64,000 nucleotides of DNA, from assembly GCA_965223305.1 (NCBI GenBank), contig CBDCWT010000036.1, positions 124,001 through 188,000 of the forward strand, written 5' to 3'. Below are positions 26,652 through 35,868 of the stretch, piece after piece; within the stretch, counting starts at the first letter, position 1; each line of letters begins with the position of its first letter. Below the pieces are notes generated by a model. It saw only the letters and a program-made list of their open reading frames with translations, was not told where the DNA came from and ran no database searches. The position numbers and the translations under genes were made by a program. The stretch is from CBDCWT01 sp965223305 (GTDB lineage: Bacteria > Planctomycetota > Planctomycetia > Pirellulales > Pirellulaceae).

Positions 26652-27221
26652 ATGACCGGCGACGCGTGGAACGAACGAAGAAAAGCGCTCGAAGATTCCT
26701 TTTTCATGAAGCGCGACCAAGAATTGCTCGAGTCGCTCAGACAGGAATTGGCCGCGGAGGCGCAAAAAAAGGCGCTGACCGCTGCTTCGGGCATCCAGGA
26801 TGGCCAAGTTCTTGATCAGCTGATTGCGGCGGATATCAGCAGCGAAACGTTGGCCGCCGTCTCTTTGGTGCCCGTCGTACTCGTCGCCTGGGCCGACGGC
26901 GAAATCGCTGACAACGAGCGCAAGGCGATCCTCGCCGCCAGCGAAAAAGAGGGGATCTCGGCTGCGACCGCCAGCCACAACCTGCTGCGCAGCTGGCTCG
27001 AGCACGCGCCCGATCAATCTGCGCTTACCAATGCCTGGAAGGGGTACATCGGCTTGGTCGTCCAGCGGCTGGACGGCGACGCCCGGGCACAACTTCGTGA
27101 AGGGGTTGTCGGCCGCGCACGGAGGGTGGCGACGGCGGCGGGCGGAATCCTCGGCCTGAACAGAATCTCCGACGCCGAACACCAGGTCCTCGACGAACTC
27201 GAGTCGGCCTTGTCCGACTAA
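26652..27221 (+). CDS. TerB-like helical protein
   Basis: 189 residues from the ATG that gives MTGDAWNERRKALEDSFFM; the frame is open 14 codons upstream without support. The central part (about 60-110) reads VVLVAWADGEIADNERKAIL. This matches the TerB-like tellurite-resistance-associated fold, which has an acidic AxxDGxIxxxERxxL helix pair thought to bind divalent metal. The N-terminal helix is charged, and the C-terminal region is helical. No other ter genes are near, so resistance is not implied. A generic stress or envelope role is inference. Confidence 0.65.
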   Translation: MTGDAWNERRKALEDSFFMKRDQELLESLRQELAAEAQKKALTAASGIQDGQVLDQLIAADISSETLAAVSLVPVVLVAWADGEIADNERKAILAASEKEGISAATASHNLLRSWLEHAPDQSALTNAWKGYIGLVVQRLDGDARAQLREGVVGRARRVATAAGGILGLNRISDAEHQVLDELESALSD

Positions 27222-27439
27222 TCTGTACGATCCGTCGCTAAGAGCTGGCAATGTTTTCTTTTTGCAACGGTGGTGGGTGAAAAAACGCCCCAAGTTGCTG
27301 CCAGCATGCTACGTTTTCGCGGGAATTGTTTGCGAGATCGTCACGATCCGGACGGATCGCAACACTGGTAACCGGCCACCGATGCCAGGTGTGCCGTGCT
27401 CGCTGAGCCCCTCTTAATGGGTGAGGACTGGGTTTGTTG

Positions 27440-29974
27440 ATGTCAGGCCAACAGAACTTGCTGCGCAGGATGCCGAGCTGGCTCTCGGTGTGGCTGGTGC
27501 TCGTTGCCGGCTGCGGAACTCTGCAACTGCCAGCGATCGATCCGTCGGGCGAGCGGATCTTTCTGCCCTACCCGGCCTCTACGACGCTCGAGTCTCCGGT
27601 TTCCTGCTTGCCGGGCTGCCGCCTTCCGCGGCCTGCGTTTACCGAACCCCCCGCGATTCCAGCATGCCCTCCAGAGCAAGTGGTGGCGCCGGTGCCGGTC
27701 GTGCCCACGGTACCGCCCAGCATTCCAGCCGCCCCGTTGGCCGCGCCGGTGACGGGGCTTGCCATCGGCCAAGATCAGCTTGTGCTCAGCCCAGCGCGGA
27801 TCGTAGCTCCGGTGAACTCCGAGGTCATCTTGCTGGCCGGAATCTGCGGGCCCGACGGATACTATGTGACCAGCCAGCCGATTGAATGGTCGCTGGCCCA
27901 GGAAAGTGTCGGACAGATTGTCGACGTGGGGGAGGCCCCTACTCGTGGACTCCACGCACTCTCCAGTCATGGGCCTCGCAAGCTGAGCAACGACTTCGCG
28001 CTCACGAGAACTTCCAGGGCTGCTCGACTGATCACGCGGGGCACGCCCTCGCCGAACGACGATGTCTGGCTTCGCAAAGGGCAGGCCTGGATCAGCCTGA
28101 CCTCGGCCAGCCAAGGGGTTAGCCATGTCACCGCGGTGGCCACCGGTGCGGAAAACTGGGAGAAACGCCGCCAGGTGGCCCGCGTCCATTGGGTCGACGC
28201 GCAGTGGGAATTGCCCGCTCCAGCGGTTGTTCGCGCCGGGGGCAGCCACACGCTCACGACCAGGGTTACCCGGAGTTCCAGCGGACGACCGGTGACCGAT
28301 TGGACAGTCCGCTATGAGTTGGCGGGCGGGGCTCCAGCCACGTTCGGCACCTCGGGATTGACTTCCGTCGACCAGCCGACCGACGCTGACGGGAGGGCAA
28401 CCGTGACCATCACTCCGGCACGTCCCGATGCTGGCAGTACTCAGGTGCTCGTCCGGATCCTCTCCCCCGCCGACGGCGATGCGCCTGTCGAAATCGGCCA
28501 GGGCTGGACAACCGTGACTTGGAGCGCACCAGGTTTGGCTGTCGACGCGAGCGGCCCGGAAGTTGCCTCGCTGGATGCTACGTTGGTCTATCGTATCGAG
28601 GTCCGCAACAGCGGTGACCTGGCTGCCGACGATGTTCGTGTCACGGCCACCATCCCGCCGTTGGTCGAGTTCCTGAACTCGGACCCTCCGGCCAACCCCT
28701 TCGGAACGCAGGTCCAATGGCAGCTGGGCAGGATATCACCCGGTGGTGCGCAGTCGATCGAGATCCGTTGCCGCGCCAAGACGGCCGGGACAGGACGCTT
28801 GATCGTACGGGCCAGCTCGGGCAACCTCACCGCCGAGGACGTCGTCCCCACGCTGATCGAAGCCGCTGCTTTAGATATCCGGTTGCTCGCGCCGCCCGCG
28901 ACCGCTCGTGTGGGCGAACGGGTGACGTTCAACATCCAGGTTGCCAATATCGGCTCACGGTCCCTGCGGAACATTGTCTTGCGAGATACCTTTGATCCCG
29001 GGTTGGAACACTCAGAGGGCGAACCGAGTCCCGTCGAGTTTCCAGTGGGGGATTTGGAGCCGAACAAGAGTGTCACGAAGGCGTTGAGCTTTATTGTTCG
29101 ACGTGCGGGCAGGCTCTGCCATACCGTCGAAGGTTTTGCCGACGGAGGCTACACCGCTTCCAGCCAAGCTTGTGTGACCGCAGAACAGGCTCGATTGGCG
29201 ATTCACCTCGAGGTGACCGGTCCGGCACGAGCCGTCGTAGGCGACACCGTTCAATTTGACCTGCGGGTTACGAACACGGGGGACGCACCCCTCACCGGTA
29301 TCCGGCTGTTCAATCTGCCCGGCTCGTCGTTCGAGGCGACGCGCGCCAACCCGGACTACATCAGCACGGACGGGGGCTTGCTCTTCGAGTTCGACAACCT
29401 GCAGGCCGGCGACACGGAGCTGCGGCAGGTCGAGTGCCGGTGTCTGTCAGCGAATCCAGCGGCCGAAAGTCGTACTGAGGTAACTACTGCGGAAGGGCTC
29501 GCGGATGCGCGGGTCATCACGACCATCATCGAACGGCCTGCGACACCTCCCCCGCCGCCGCCGGCATCCAGCGGACCCACGCGGACCGCGCCGATCCCCA
29601 GCGGTCCTCCCACGGGTCAGCTCCAAATCGTGGTCACCGATACGCGCAACCCGATCTCTGTGGGTGAGCAGACGACCTACATCATCGAAGTCAAGAACGA
29701 CAACACCGTTTCAGTGAAAAACGTCGTCGTGGCCTTCACACTGCCGAGCGGCCTGCGCAGGCCAACGGTCACAACCTCGCCGGGACGGCTCCAATTCCAT
29801 CCGATGGGTGACGGCCAGTATGAACTGGACGCGATCGCCGAGATGCGTCCCGGCGGCACGCAGGAGATTCGTGTCGAGGTCGAGGCAACCGAGCCCGGTT
29901 TGCAGACCTTTCGAGCCCAGATTCTGACTCCCGAAATCCGTGAGGCGCCGAAACAGACGCGGGTGTTTCCCTAG
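27440..29974 (+). CDS. DUF11-repeat lipoprotein
   Basis: An 844-residue surface protein. The N-terminus LSVWLVLVAGCGTLQLP is a lipoprotein signal (lipobox VAGC). After a Pro-rich linker and an Ig-like part come at least three DUF11/conserved-repeat-type domains. Their marker phrases are YRIEVRNSGDLAADDVRVT (about 390), FNIQVANIGSRSLRNIVL (about 500), FDLRVTNTGDAPLTGIRL (about 610) and YIIEVKNDNTVSVKNVVV (about 750). A PPPPPP-containing linker precedes the last. Such domains build extended cell-surface or sheath proteins. The TAG stop is formed by a TA target site plus the first G of inserted element A, so the native C-terminus may have been slightly altered. Confidence 0.85.
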   Translation: MSGQQNLLRRMPSWLSVWLVLVAGCGTLQLPAIDPSGERIFLPYPASTTLESPVSCLPGCRLPRPAFTEPPAIPACPPEQVVAPVPVVPTVPPSIPAAPLAAPVTGLAIGQDQLVLSPARIVAPVNSEVILLAGICGPDGYYVTSQPIEWSLAQESVGQIVDVGEAPTRGLHALSSHGPRKLSNDFALTRTSRAARLITRGTPSPNDDVWLRKGQAWISLTSASQGVSHVTAVATGAENWEKRRQVARVHWVDAQWELPAPAVVRAGGSHTLTTRVTRSSSGRPVTDWTVRYELAGGAPATFGTSGLTSVDQPTDADGRATVTITPARPDAGSTQVLVRILSPADGDAPVEIGQGWTTVTWSAPGLAVDASGPEVASLDATLVYRIEVRNSGDLAADDVRVTATIPPLVEFLNSDPPANPFGTQVQWQLGRISPGGAQSIEIRCRAKTAGTGRLIVRASSGNLTAEDVVPTLIEAAALDIRLLAPPATARVGERVTFNIQVANIGSRSLRNIVLRDTFDPGLEHSEGEPSPVEFPVGDLEPNKSVTKALSFIVRRAGRLCHTVEGFADGGYTASSQACVTAEQARLAIHLEVTGPARAVVGDTVQFDLRVTNTGDAPLTGIRLFNLPGSSFEATRANPDYISTDGGLLFEFDNLQAGDTELRQVECRCLSANPAAESRTEVTTAEGLADARVITTIIERPATPPPPPPASSGPTRTAPIPSGPPTGQLQIVVTDTRNPISVGEQTTYIIEVKNDNTVSVKNVVVAFTLPSGLRRPTVTTSPGRLQFHPMGDGQYELDAIAEMRPGGTQEIRVEVEATEPGLQTFRAQILTPEIREAPKQTRVFP

Positions 29975-30150
29975 TCCGGATTTGTTCATGAAGATCGTCG
30001 CGAGAGGTTGTAAGTACGTTCGTGGCAAGGAAGGCGAGCAATTCTTCCGCAGGCGTATTGAAGCAATACGTCGAGGGAGAATTGTGAAGCATGACGAAGC
30101 CACGGATGGACTTACGACCTCGCAGCAGATCCCTCATGAATAATTCGGGC
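29974..30150. mobile_element. Family A fold-back element, copy 3, between two converging genes
   Basis: A 177-base copy with a diverged left end (GTCCGGATTTGTTCATGA) and TA at 29972-29973 and 30151-30152. The left junction supplies the TAG stop of the DUF11 gene, and the right junction, read on the minus strand, supplies the TAG stop of the LigD-phosphoesterase gene. Confidence 0.85.
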
Positions 30151-30533
30151 TAGCCGTGTGGTCCTCGCTTCTCGAAGAAACGTGCACTCCATTGACCTTC
30201 GTGACGGCTGACCAGCCGTACGTAGCACTGCAGACGCGCACCCTCCAGCTTGGCCTCTACTGCCTCGGGAGTGGCGTCGACACAAGTGTAGTTGCCGGCA
30301 TCCCAGCGCTGCACGGTGCCCCGATTGCCGGACAAGATGACCGTTCCTTCCGCATCGAGATACTCTGTTCGATGGTCGCTCAACAACTCGGCGGAGACTT
30401 CGCCTTCCATCGCTGGCTCCGCAGCCAGCGCCCAGGTGCGCAACGCATCATCAAACTCAAGCATCAAGTCCCAGTGTAGCGGCCGACCGCCGGCAGAGCC
30501 GGGTTCGTGCCTGAGGACGATAAAGCGCGGCAT
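30150..30533 (-). CDS. Stand-alone LigD-type 3'-phosphoesterase domain protein
   Basis: 127 residues from the ATG after TGAGGAA. The motif LRHEPG then PLHWDLMLEFDDALRTWAL matches the phosphoesterase domain found at the N-terminus of bacterial DNA ligase D, whose His, Asp and Glu residues bind a metal and trim 3' ends during end joining. Only this domain is present: no ligase or polymerase domain, and no Ku gene is nearby. It lies 10 bases after tyrS in the ispD-tyrS operon. It could act in repair or on RNA 3' ends. Its stop codon is made by an inserted element. Confidence 0.8.
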   Translation of the reverse strand: MPRFIVLRHEPGSAGGRPLHWDLMLEFDDALRTWALAAEPAMEGEVSAELLSDHRTEYLDAEGTVILSGNRGTVQRWDAGNYTCVDATPEAVEAKLEGARLQCYVRLVSRHEGQWSARFFEKRGPHG

Positions 30534-30543
30534 GAGCGGTTCC

Positions 30544-31830
30544 TCACACGAACCGCAGCAAGGCATAGCGTTTCTTGCCGCTGCGGAGGACCAGGACGTT
30601 TTTGGTGGCTAGATCGGCGGGACCGAGCCGCGCCTCGGCGTCCGCGATGCGCCGGTTGTTCAGATAAGCTCCTCCCTGCTTGACGGCGCGGCGCGCCTCG
30701 CCTTTTGATTTGGCAAGCCCCGCCACGACGAAGGCGTCAAGCACACCGAGGTCCCCGGTTGCGAGTTGCTCGCGGGCCACGTCCTGGCTGGGCACGTCGG
30801 CAAAGATCTCGAGCAGTTGCTGATCGTCGACACCGTCAATCTCGCCGCCAAAGAAGATTTTCGTGGCCCGCTCGGCGGCCGCCAGTCCATCTGCCCCATG
30901 CACGAGGCGAGTCAACTCTTCGGCCAGCGTCTTTTGGCTCAACGACTTTCCTGGATCCGCTTCACGCGACGCGTCCAGACTCTCGATCTGCTCTCGGTCC
31001 AATTCAGTCAAGTAACGCAGGCATCGTCCTGCGTCAGCGTCGGGGATGTTGCGCCAGTATTGGTAGAAAAGGTAGGGACTGGTTCGCTCTTTCGACAGCC
31101 ACACCTTGGTCCCTTCCTCTGTCTTGCCGATCTTCTTGCCTTCGCTGTCCAGCAGCAGCGGACAGGTCATCCCGTACAACTGGACGCCGCGCAGCCGCCG
31201 CGCCAGATCGATTCCTGCAGTGATGTTGCCCCATTGGTCGCTGCCACCCACCTGGCACTGGCAGCCATGCCGATCGTAAAGGTGAACGAAATCGTAAGCC
31301 TGCAGCAGCATGTAGCTGAATTCGGTGTAGCTAATTCCGCCATCGTCGCGATCGATTCGCGAGCGGACAGCTTCTTTGCCGAGCATCGTGCCGATGGGGA
31401 AGTTCTTACCTACATCCCGGAGGAACTCCAGGTAACTGAAGTCTTGCATCCAGTCGAAGTTGTTGACTAACAGCGCCGGTCGTTCGGCCTCGAAATCTAG
31501 GAATTGCCGAACCTGCTTTTCCAGCCCAGCGACATTCGCCGTCAGCTTTTCGACCGACAACAGGTTCCGTTCCTCGCTCTTGCCGCTGGGGTCTCCGATC
31601 ATGCCCGTAGCACCGCCGACCAACGCGATCGGCTGATGTCCGGCCCGCTGCAGCCGCCGCAGCAACATCAGAGGCAGCAGGCTGCCGACGTGCAGGCTGT
31701 CCGCGGTTGGGTCGAAGCCGGCATAGACGGTGCAGGAGCTGTTCCCCAGCAGCGCCAAGAGTTCTTCTTCGTCCGTCGTCTGGTGAACCAAGCCGCGCCA
31801 GGCAAGCTCAGCAAAGATGTTGGTGGGCAT
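30544..31830 (-). CDS. tyrS: Tyrosyl-tRNA synthetase
   Basis: 428 residues, full length for the bacterial TyrS type. The class I motifs are present: YAGFDPTADSLHVGSLLPL with HVGS at 47-50 in the HIGH position, and KKIGKTEEG in the KMSKS position. The tyrosine-site stretch is GGSDQWGNITAGIDLARR. A C-terminal S4 RNA-binding domain (GLAKSKGEARRAVKQGGAYL) completes it. It charges tRNA-Tyr in the cytoplasm. It lies three bases after ispD and 10 bases before the phosphoesterase gene, forming an operon. Confidence 0.97.
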   Translation of the reverse strand: MPTNIFAELAWRGLVHQTTDEEELLALLGNSSCTVYAGFDPTADSLHVGSLLPLMLLRRLQRAGHQPIALVGGATGMIGDPSGKSEERNLLSVEKLTANVAGLEKQVRQFLDFEAERPALLVNNFDWMQDFSYLEFLRDVGKNFPIGTMLGKEAVRSRIDRDDGGISYTEFSYMLLQAYDFVHLYDRHGCQCQVGGSDQWGNITAGIDLARRLRGVQLYGMTCPLLLDSEGKKIGKTEEGTKVWLSKERTSPYLFYQYWRNIPDADAGRCLRYLTELDREQIESLDASREADPGKSLSQKTLAEELTRLVHGADGLAAAERATKIFFGGEIDGVDDQQLLEIFADVPSQDVAREQLATGDLGVLDAFVVAGLAKSKGEARRAVKQGGAYLNNRRIADAEARLGPADLATKNVLVLRSGKKRYALLRFV

Positions 31831-31833
31831 GCG

Positions 31834-32574
31834 TTATCGCCAGAGGTCGTCATCAGCGAAGGGGTGCGCTGGACCGGAGATCTTAGGTTTCGGTAAGGCC
31901 TTGAGTGCTTGCGCGGCCAACCGCAAGTCCTCTTTGGTGGTCACTTTGAGGTTGATGGGCGACCCAGGAACGACCGAAACCGGTTGCCCGAGTCGCTGCA
32001 CCATTTCGGCATCGTCGGTAGCCGGTTCGCTTCCGTGCTTGGCGTAGGCTTCGACGAGCAAGCTGCGTCGGAACACTTGAGGCGTCTGGGCCTCCCAAAT
32101 CCCCGCGCGAGGCACCGTCTCGGCAATCTGCTGGTTCGACGTCACACGTTTCAATGTCCCAGCCACGGGAATGGCCAGAATAGCCGCACCACTCTTTTCG
32201 GCTGCCTGAAAAACCTGGTCGATCCATTCCGGAGCAATGCAGGGGCGGGCAGCATCATGCACAGCCACGAAATCCAGATCGTCCCGGACATGTTCTAGGG
32301 CGTTGCGTACCGAATGGGATCGCTCGCTGCCTCCCTCCACCAGCTCGATACCCAAGATGGCTATGTTGGCGCCAAACTTGTCCTGGAACGGCTCTTTGTC
32401 TTCCGGAGCCACCGCCACGAGCACCTGTTTGACATCATCGCGGTTAAGGAACCTCTCGGCCGAATGCAGCCAGACCGCACGGTCCGCCAAGGGAGCGAAA
32501 GGTTTCTTGTAGTGTTTATCGTGGAATCGACTGCTCTTGCCTGCTGCCAGCAGGACGACCGCAAAGCTCGACAA
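31834..32574 (-). CDS. ispD: 2-C-methyl-D-erythritol 4-phosphate cytidylyltransferase
   Basis: 246 residues. The enzyme makes CDP-methylerythritol from MEP and CTP in the non-mevalonate isoprenoid pathway. The nucleotide-binding signature VVLLAAGKSSRF, the glycine-serine loop GGSERSHSVRNAL, FVAVHDAARPCI and the late INLKVTTKEDLRLA are all family features. It is the first gene of ispD-tyrS-phosphoesterase, and no ispF is adjacent. The start ATG gives MSSFAVVLLAAG, typical of the family. Confidence 0.93.
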   Translation of the reverse strand: MSSFAVVLLAAGKSSRFHDKHYKKPFAPLADRAVWLHSAERFLNRDDVKQVLVAVAPEDKEPFQDKFGANIAILGIELVEGGSERSHSVRNALEHVRDDLDFVAVHDAARPCIAPEWIDQVFQAAEKSGAAILAIPVAGTLKRVTSNQQIAETVPRAGIWEAQTPQVFRRSLLVEAYAKHGSEPATDDAEMVQRLGQPVSVVPGSPINLKVTTKEDLRLAAQALKALPKPKISGPAHPFADDDLWR

Positions 32575-32682
32575 AGCCCACCTCCGGTGTTGAACGATTG
32601 TTCACTGTATTAAAACGGCCTGCCTTGTCTACCGCAACGACGACCCCACACCGCAACTGCCGAAGTAGGGGGGATCCGCGGG

Positions 32683-33066
32683 TCACAAGCGGCGCGGTGT
32701 ACTGCGGCCGGACACGAAAACAACGAGACACCCGAAGATCATCCCCACTAGACTTCCAGCCATATCGGCCACCCAGTCTCCTACTTCGCTCGTGCGACGG
32801 GGCACAAACGATTGGCTCCATTCGTCGAAGGCGGCGTAGCCGGCGAGCGTCACTGCGACGACCAGCATTCCGGGGAGCAGCGGTGTCCCGTGAGATCTCG
32901 TGGCAAGAGTCAATAGAAAGGCCAAGCCGCAATAACCCAGGAAATGCAGCAGCTTGTCGTTGGTGTTGATGTCCTCCAGGTGACCACCCGGTATATGAGT
33001 GCCCACGAAGAGCGCAGCCCAATAGACCGCCAAACAGATCAGGGTTGCTGTTCTAGACCAGCTCAT
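32683..33066 (-). CDS. VanZ-like membrane protein
   Basis: 127 residues from the ATG that gives MSWSRTATLICLAVYWAALF. The longer frame, which would add 58 residues, overlaps the divergent neighbour and is unlikely. Four hydrophobic segments fit the VanZ-like fold. The signature DKLLHFLGYCGLAFLL and the late DEWSQSFVPRRTSEVGDWVAD are conserved in the family. VanZ itself gives low teicoplanin resistance; most relatives have no known role. It is read away from the DUF1080 gene and toward ispD. Confidence 0.85.
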   Translation of the reverse strand: MSWSRTATLICLAVYWAALFVGTHIPGGHLEDINTNDKLLHFLGYCGLAFLLTLATRSHGTPLLPGMLVVAVTLAGYAAFDEWSQSFVPRRTSEVGDWVADMAGSLVGMIFGCLVVFVSGRSTPRRL

Positions 33067-33183
33067 TTGGGAACAATCCCAGCCTTGAAGTTCTGGCCAG
33101 GGCTCGGTTAGGCTGTAAACTGAAAGCCAGCAAGTATAGACCGTGAGTTCGGCAAACTGAATGCCGCCAACCGAGTTTAGAAC

Positions 33184-33819
33184 ATGCCGCCCTATCGCCT
33201 TGCCACGTGTTCGATCGTTTTCTCCCTCGTGGTTTGCCACGCCCAGGCTGGGAAGGTGAAAGAGCCAAAATGGAGAGATCTCTTTGACGGTAAGTCGCTC
33301 GCTGGCTGGAAGGTCACAAACTTCGGTGGCGAAGGTGATGTGGAAGTCGTCGACGGCACGATCGAAATGGATTTCGGGGGATCACTGACTGGAATCACCT
33401 ACACCAAAGAAGTTCCCAAGTCCAACTACGAGATTCGCATGGATGCGAAACGCATGGACGGCATCGACTTCTTTTGTACAACCACGTTTCCGGTGCGCGA
33501 CTCGTTCTGCAGCCTGGTCGTCGGCGGTTGGGCCGGCAGCATCGTCGGGCTGTCGAACATCGATGGCGAAGATGCATCCGCAAACGAAACGACCCGTTTC
33601 GTAAAATTCAAGTCCGACCAGTGGTACAGGATCCGGATTCGTGTCACCAACAAGAAGATTCAAGCCTGGATTGACGACAAGCAAATCGTCGATCAGGAAA
33701 TTGGGGGCCGAAAGCTCAGCACTCGCCCGGAAGTCGAGCTGTCACAGCCGCTCGGTATTGCTGCTTGGGAAACGCGGGCCGCGCTGCGGCGAATTCAACT
33801 CCGCCGACTCACCGAGTGA
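33184..33819 (+). CDS. Secreted DUF1080 (3-keto-disaccharide hydrolase-like) protein
   Basis: 211 residues with a signal peptide (LATCSIVFSLVVCHAQAG). The single domain begins WRDLFDGKSLAGWKVTNFGG and ends with LGIAAWETRAALRRIQLRRL, the boundaries of DUF1080, a concanavalin-like beta-sandwich. Members bind or hydrolyse sugars such as 3-keto-disaccharides and are greatly expanded in planctomycetes. Whether this one is an enzyme or a binding module cannot be told. It is a single gene followed by a palindromic repeat. Confidence 0.88.
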   Translation: MPPYRLATCSIVFSLVVCHAQAGKVKEPKWRDLFDGKSLAGWKVTNFGGEGDVEVVDGTIEMDFGGSLTGITYTKEVPKSNYEIRMDAKRMDGIDFFCTTTFPVRDSFCSLVVGGWAGSIVGLSNIDGEDASANETTRFVKFKSDQWYRIRIRVTNKKIQAWIDDKQIVDQEIGGRKLSTRPEVELSQPLGIAAWETRAALRRIQLRRLTE

Positions 33820-33848
33820 CGCTCCTGCGGAGGGTGGACTGATTAGCT

Positions 33849-33909
33849 GGGAGGGCGACGCTCCTGCGGAGCCGCTTTCCGTTCGGCTCGGCCGGAGCCT
33901 CACCCTCCC
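33849..33909. repeat. GGGAGGGCGACGCTCC palindromic repeat
   Basis: The arm GGGAGGGCGACGCTCC pairs with GGAGCCTCACCCTCCC (14 of 16 positions), with inner GCGGAGCCG/CGGCTCGGC. Related GGGAGGGCGAGGCTCC units recur at 44.9-45.4 kb and 60.1-60.8 kb. It lies between DUF1080 and tadA. Confidence 0.8.
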
Positions 33910-33954
33910 AATCGCTTTTGCGCTTTGAAAAGGTAGCTGGCGAATCCATCAACG

Positions 33955-34419
33955 ATGCACGAGTCCTACATGCGAATGGCCCTGTCGCTTGCCGAACAGG
34001 CCTTCTCGGAAAACGAAGTCCCGGTTGGCGCCGTCATCCTGCACGGCGACCGTGTCATCGGCGCCGCGTACAACCAGCGCGAGCAACTACGAGATCCAAC
34101 GGCTCACGCTGAGATCATCGCCATCACGCAGGCCGCCACAGCCCTGGAGGACTGGAGGCTCGAGCACTGTTGTCTGTACGTGACCTTGGAGCCGTGTGTG
34201 ATGTGCGCAGGAGCCATCGTGCAGGCACGAATTCCGCTGGTTGTCTATGGCGCTACCGACGCCAAGGCGGGCGCCGTCCACTCGCTCTACCACTTGCTCG
34301 ATGACTATCGGCTCAACCACCGCGCTGAGGTGATTAGCGGGGTGCTCGCGGCGCCCTGCGGCAGTCTGCTGACGCAGTTCTTCGAACTGCGGCGGCAGCA
34401 GAAGAAAGAAACTAGGTAG
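33955..34419 (+). CDS. tadA: tRNA adenosine(34) deaminase
   Basis: 154 residues. The zinc-dependent deaminase site is clear: HAEIIAI (H51, E53) and PCVMC (C81, C84). EVPVGAVIL, NQREQLRDPTAHAE and the following YGATDAKAGAVHSLYHLL match TadA, which converts A34 to inosine in tRNA-Arg(ACG). The ribosome site is weak. The neighbour on the right is a converging DUF1559 gene. Length and motifs are normal. Confidence 0.95.
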   Translation: MHESYMRMALSLAEQAFSENEVPVGAVILHGDRVIGAAYNQREQLRDPTAHAEIIAITQAATALEDWRLEHCCLYVTLEPCVMCAGAIVQARIPLVVYGATDAKAGAVHSLYHLLDDYRLNHRAEVISGVLAAPCGSLLTQFFELRRQQKKETR

Positions 34420-34433
34420 CAGGCGACTTATTG

Positions 34434-35537
34434 TTATTGATAGTCGGCTTGCCTCAGCAGGTAGTTCTTATTGGGCTGCAGTGACTTCTTGCTGTTGGGA
34501 GTCATCAGCTGTTGCAGAACGTAGTATGCGATCGAGTCACTAATGGCACGAACGCGACCGTCCGCGAAAGCCATCAAGACGACGCCCCTGTGGTCCGACG
34601 ATGGACGGGCGTACTCAATCGTCATCTGAGCGGGCGGGTTGCGTTTCCCGCCGTTGATGCGAGCCACCTCCGGTACGGGGCCAGGAGCGATCGCCGGAGC
34701 CGGTACGATCGGCGCCGGCGAGTCGTCGGCATACAGCCAGACAAAGATCGGTGCTGAAAAATAACGCGAGTTGCTTCTCATGTCCTGGTGTGCGTGCGCC
34801 TGGGTCAACATGAACTCTCCCCAAGGCGCCCCGGAGGTGAGTGGGGTTGTCTCGGGTTCTGCCCGCGCCGCCCAATGTGCCGCCAGCAGGTTCTCAGTGA
34901 AAACTATCGTGTTGCTCATCCCATCCCTGAAATCGCTGTCGTCGACACTCACCTGATCGGTGGCAATCCCCTTGGGAGTCACGCGGTCGACAAACGGTCC
35001 ATTCGCCTTATCCCGGGCGTCCCAAAAATCGAAACCACCCGCGTTGGGAAGCCCTTTGGTCACACCAGCGGCCAGCGGGCCCGCCTGCTCGGAATTTGCA
35101 GCAGATCGGGGACCAAAGCCAGCGTTCGCTACGTAACTGTTGACAGGGAAATCTTGATCAGGACTCCCGGTGCTCGGGCAGTACAAGACCGACAGGTAAG
35201 GAGCCATTCCGTTCTGGCGGATGGTTTCCAGATCGGTGACATCATCCAGCGCGCCCCAACGATCGTAAATTGCCGCTTGGTCCAACTGCGGGAGCAGTAG
35301 TAAGGGCCAACTAACCCGCCTTCCTCGATACATCTCCTGATATCCAGGCATCCGCCGTTTTGTGGTCAGGTGACTTTGGAGGGCGACGGTCAATTGACGG
35401 AGGTTGTTCTGGCACTGTAGCTGGCGAGCTCGCTCACGAGCGCTTTGCACCGCCGGTAGAATCAGCCCGGCCAGGATGCCAATAATCGCGATCACGACCA
35501 ACAATTCGACAATTGTAAATGCATGGCGTCGAGACAT
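34434..35537 (-). CDS. DUF1559 prepilin-like protein
   Basis: 367 residues. The N-terminus RRHAFTIVELLVVIAIIGIL is a class III prepilin signal with the usual Glu five residues after the cleavage site. The body is the DUF1559 (SBP_bac_10) domain: ARQLQCQNNLRQL, FTENLLAAHWA and, near the end, VLMAFADGRVRAI, the H-x-G-DG region. The family is highly expanded in planctomycetes and its role is not established; surface pseudopilin-like deposition is likely. The gene faces away from the cysteine desulfurase gene. Confidence 0.92.
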   Translation of the reverse strand: MSRRHAFTIVELLVVIAIIGILAGLILPAVQSARERARQLQCQNNLRQLTVALQSHLTTKRRMPGYQEMYRGRRVSWPLLLLPQLDQAAIYDRWGALDDVTDLETIRQNGMAPYLSVLYCPSTGSPDQDFPVNSYVANAGFGPRSAANSEQAGPLAAGVTKGLPNAGGFDFWDARDKANGPFVDRVTPKGIATDQVSVDDSDFRDGMSNTIVFTENLLAAHWAARAEPETTPLTSGAPWGEFMLTQAHAHQDMRSNSRYFSAPIFVWLYADDSPAPIVPAPAIAPGPVPEVARINGGKRNPPAQMTIEYARPSSDHRGVVLMAFADGRVRAISDSIAYYVLQQLMTPNSKKSLQPNKNYLLRQADYQ

Positions 35538-35868
35538 GGCTCCCCACCTCCTTCATTCACGAAAAGAAACGTGAGACAAGCGATTGAGATGAACAATGGG
35601 AAGACGGCACTACCAAGGTATTCTCTCAAAAAGACGCAGCATTGTCCACCGGCGTCGAGGTTTTGCGACTTCTGGGGTGGTTTTGGCGGGCCCAAACGGC
35701 CCGATCTGCTAGGTGTGTCATGGGAGTTCTCTCGTCCGCGTCCGGCAGTGACCTTCCCGCTCGCTGACGCTCGCGGCAGAATCAGTGTGAACGGGGGACC
35801 GGATGTCGTCCCGTTTCCAACCCGTATCAGCCTGCCCAGCCAGTTTTGTCTCCAACGAGTGCCCCGCA
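35538..35868. other. Divergent intergenic region
   Basis: 331 bases between the DUF1559 gene and the divergently read cysteine desulfurase. An open frame runs in phase into the desulfurase from 35803 but lacks protein-like features. No palindromic repeat and no clear promoter were seen. Confidence 0.45.

Noticed and set aside
27443..28717. 424-residue open frame antisense to the DUF11 gene
   Set aside because: It reflects high GC and codon use of the real gene; composition is Arg/Gly-rich without domains.
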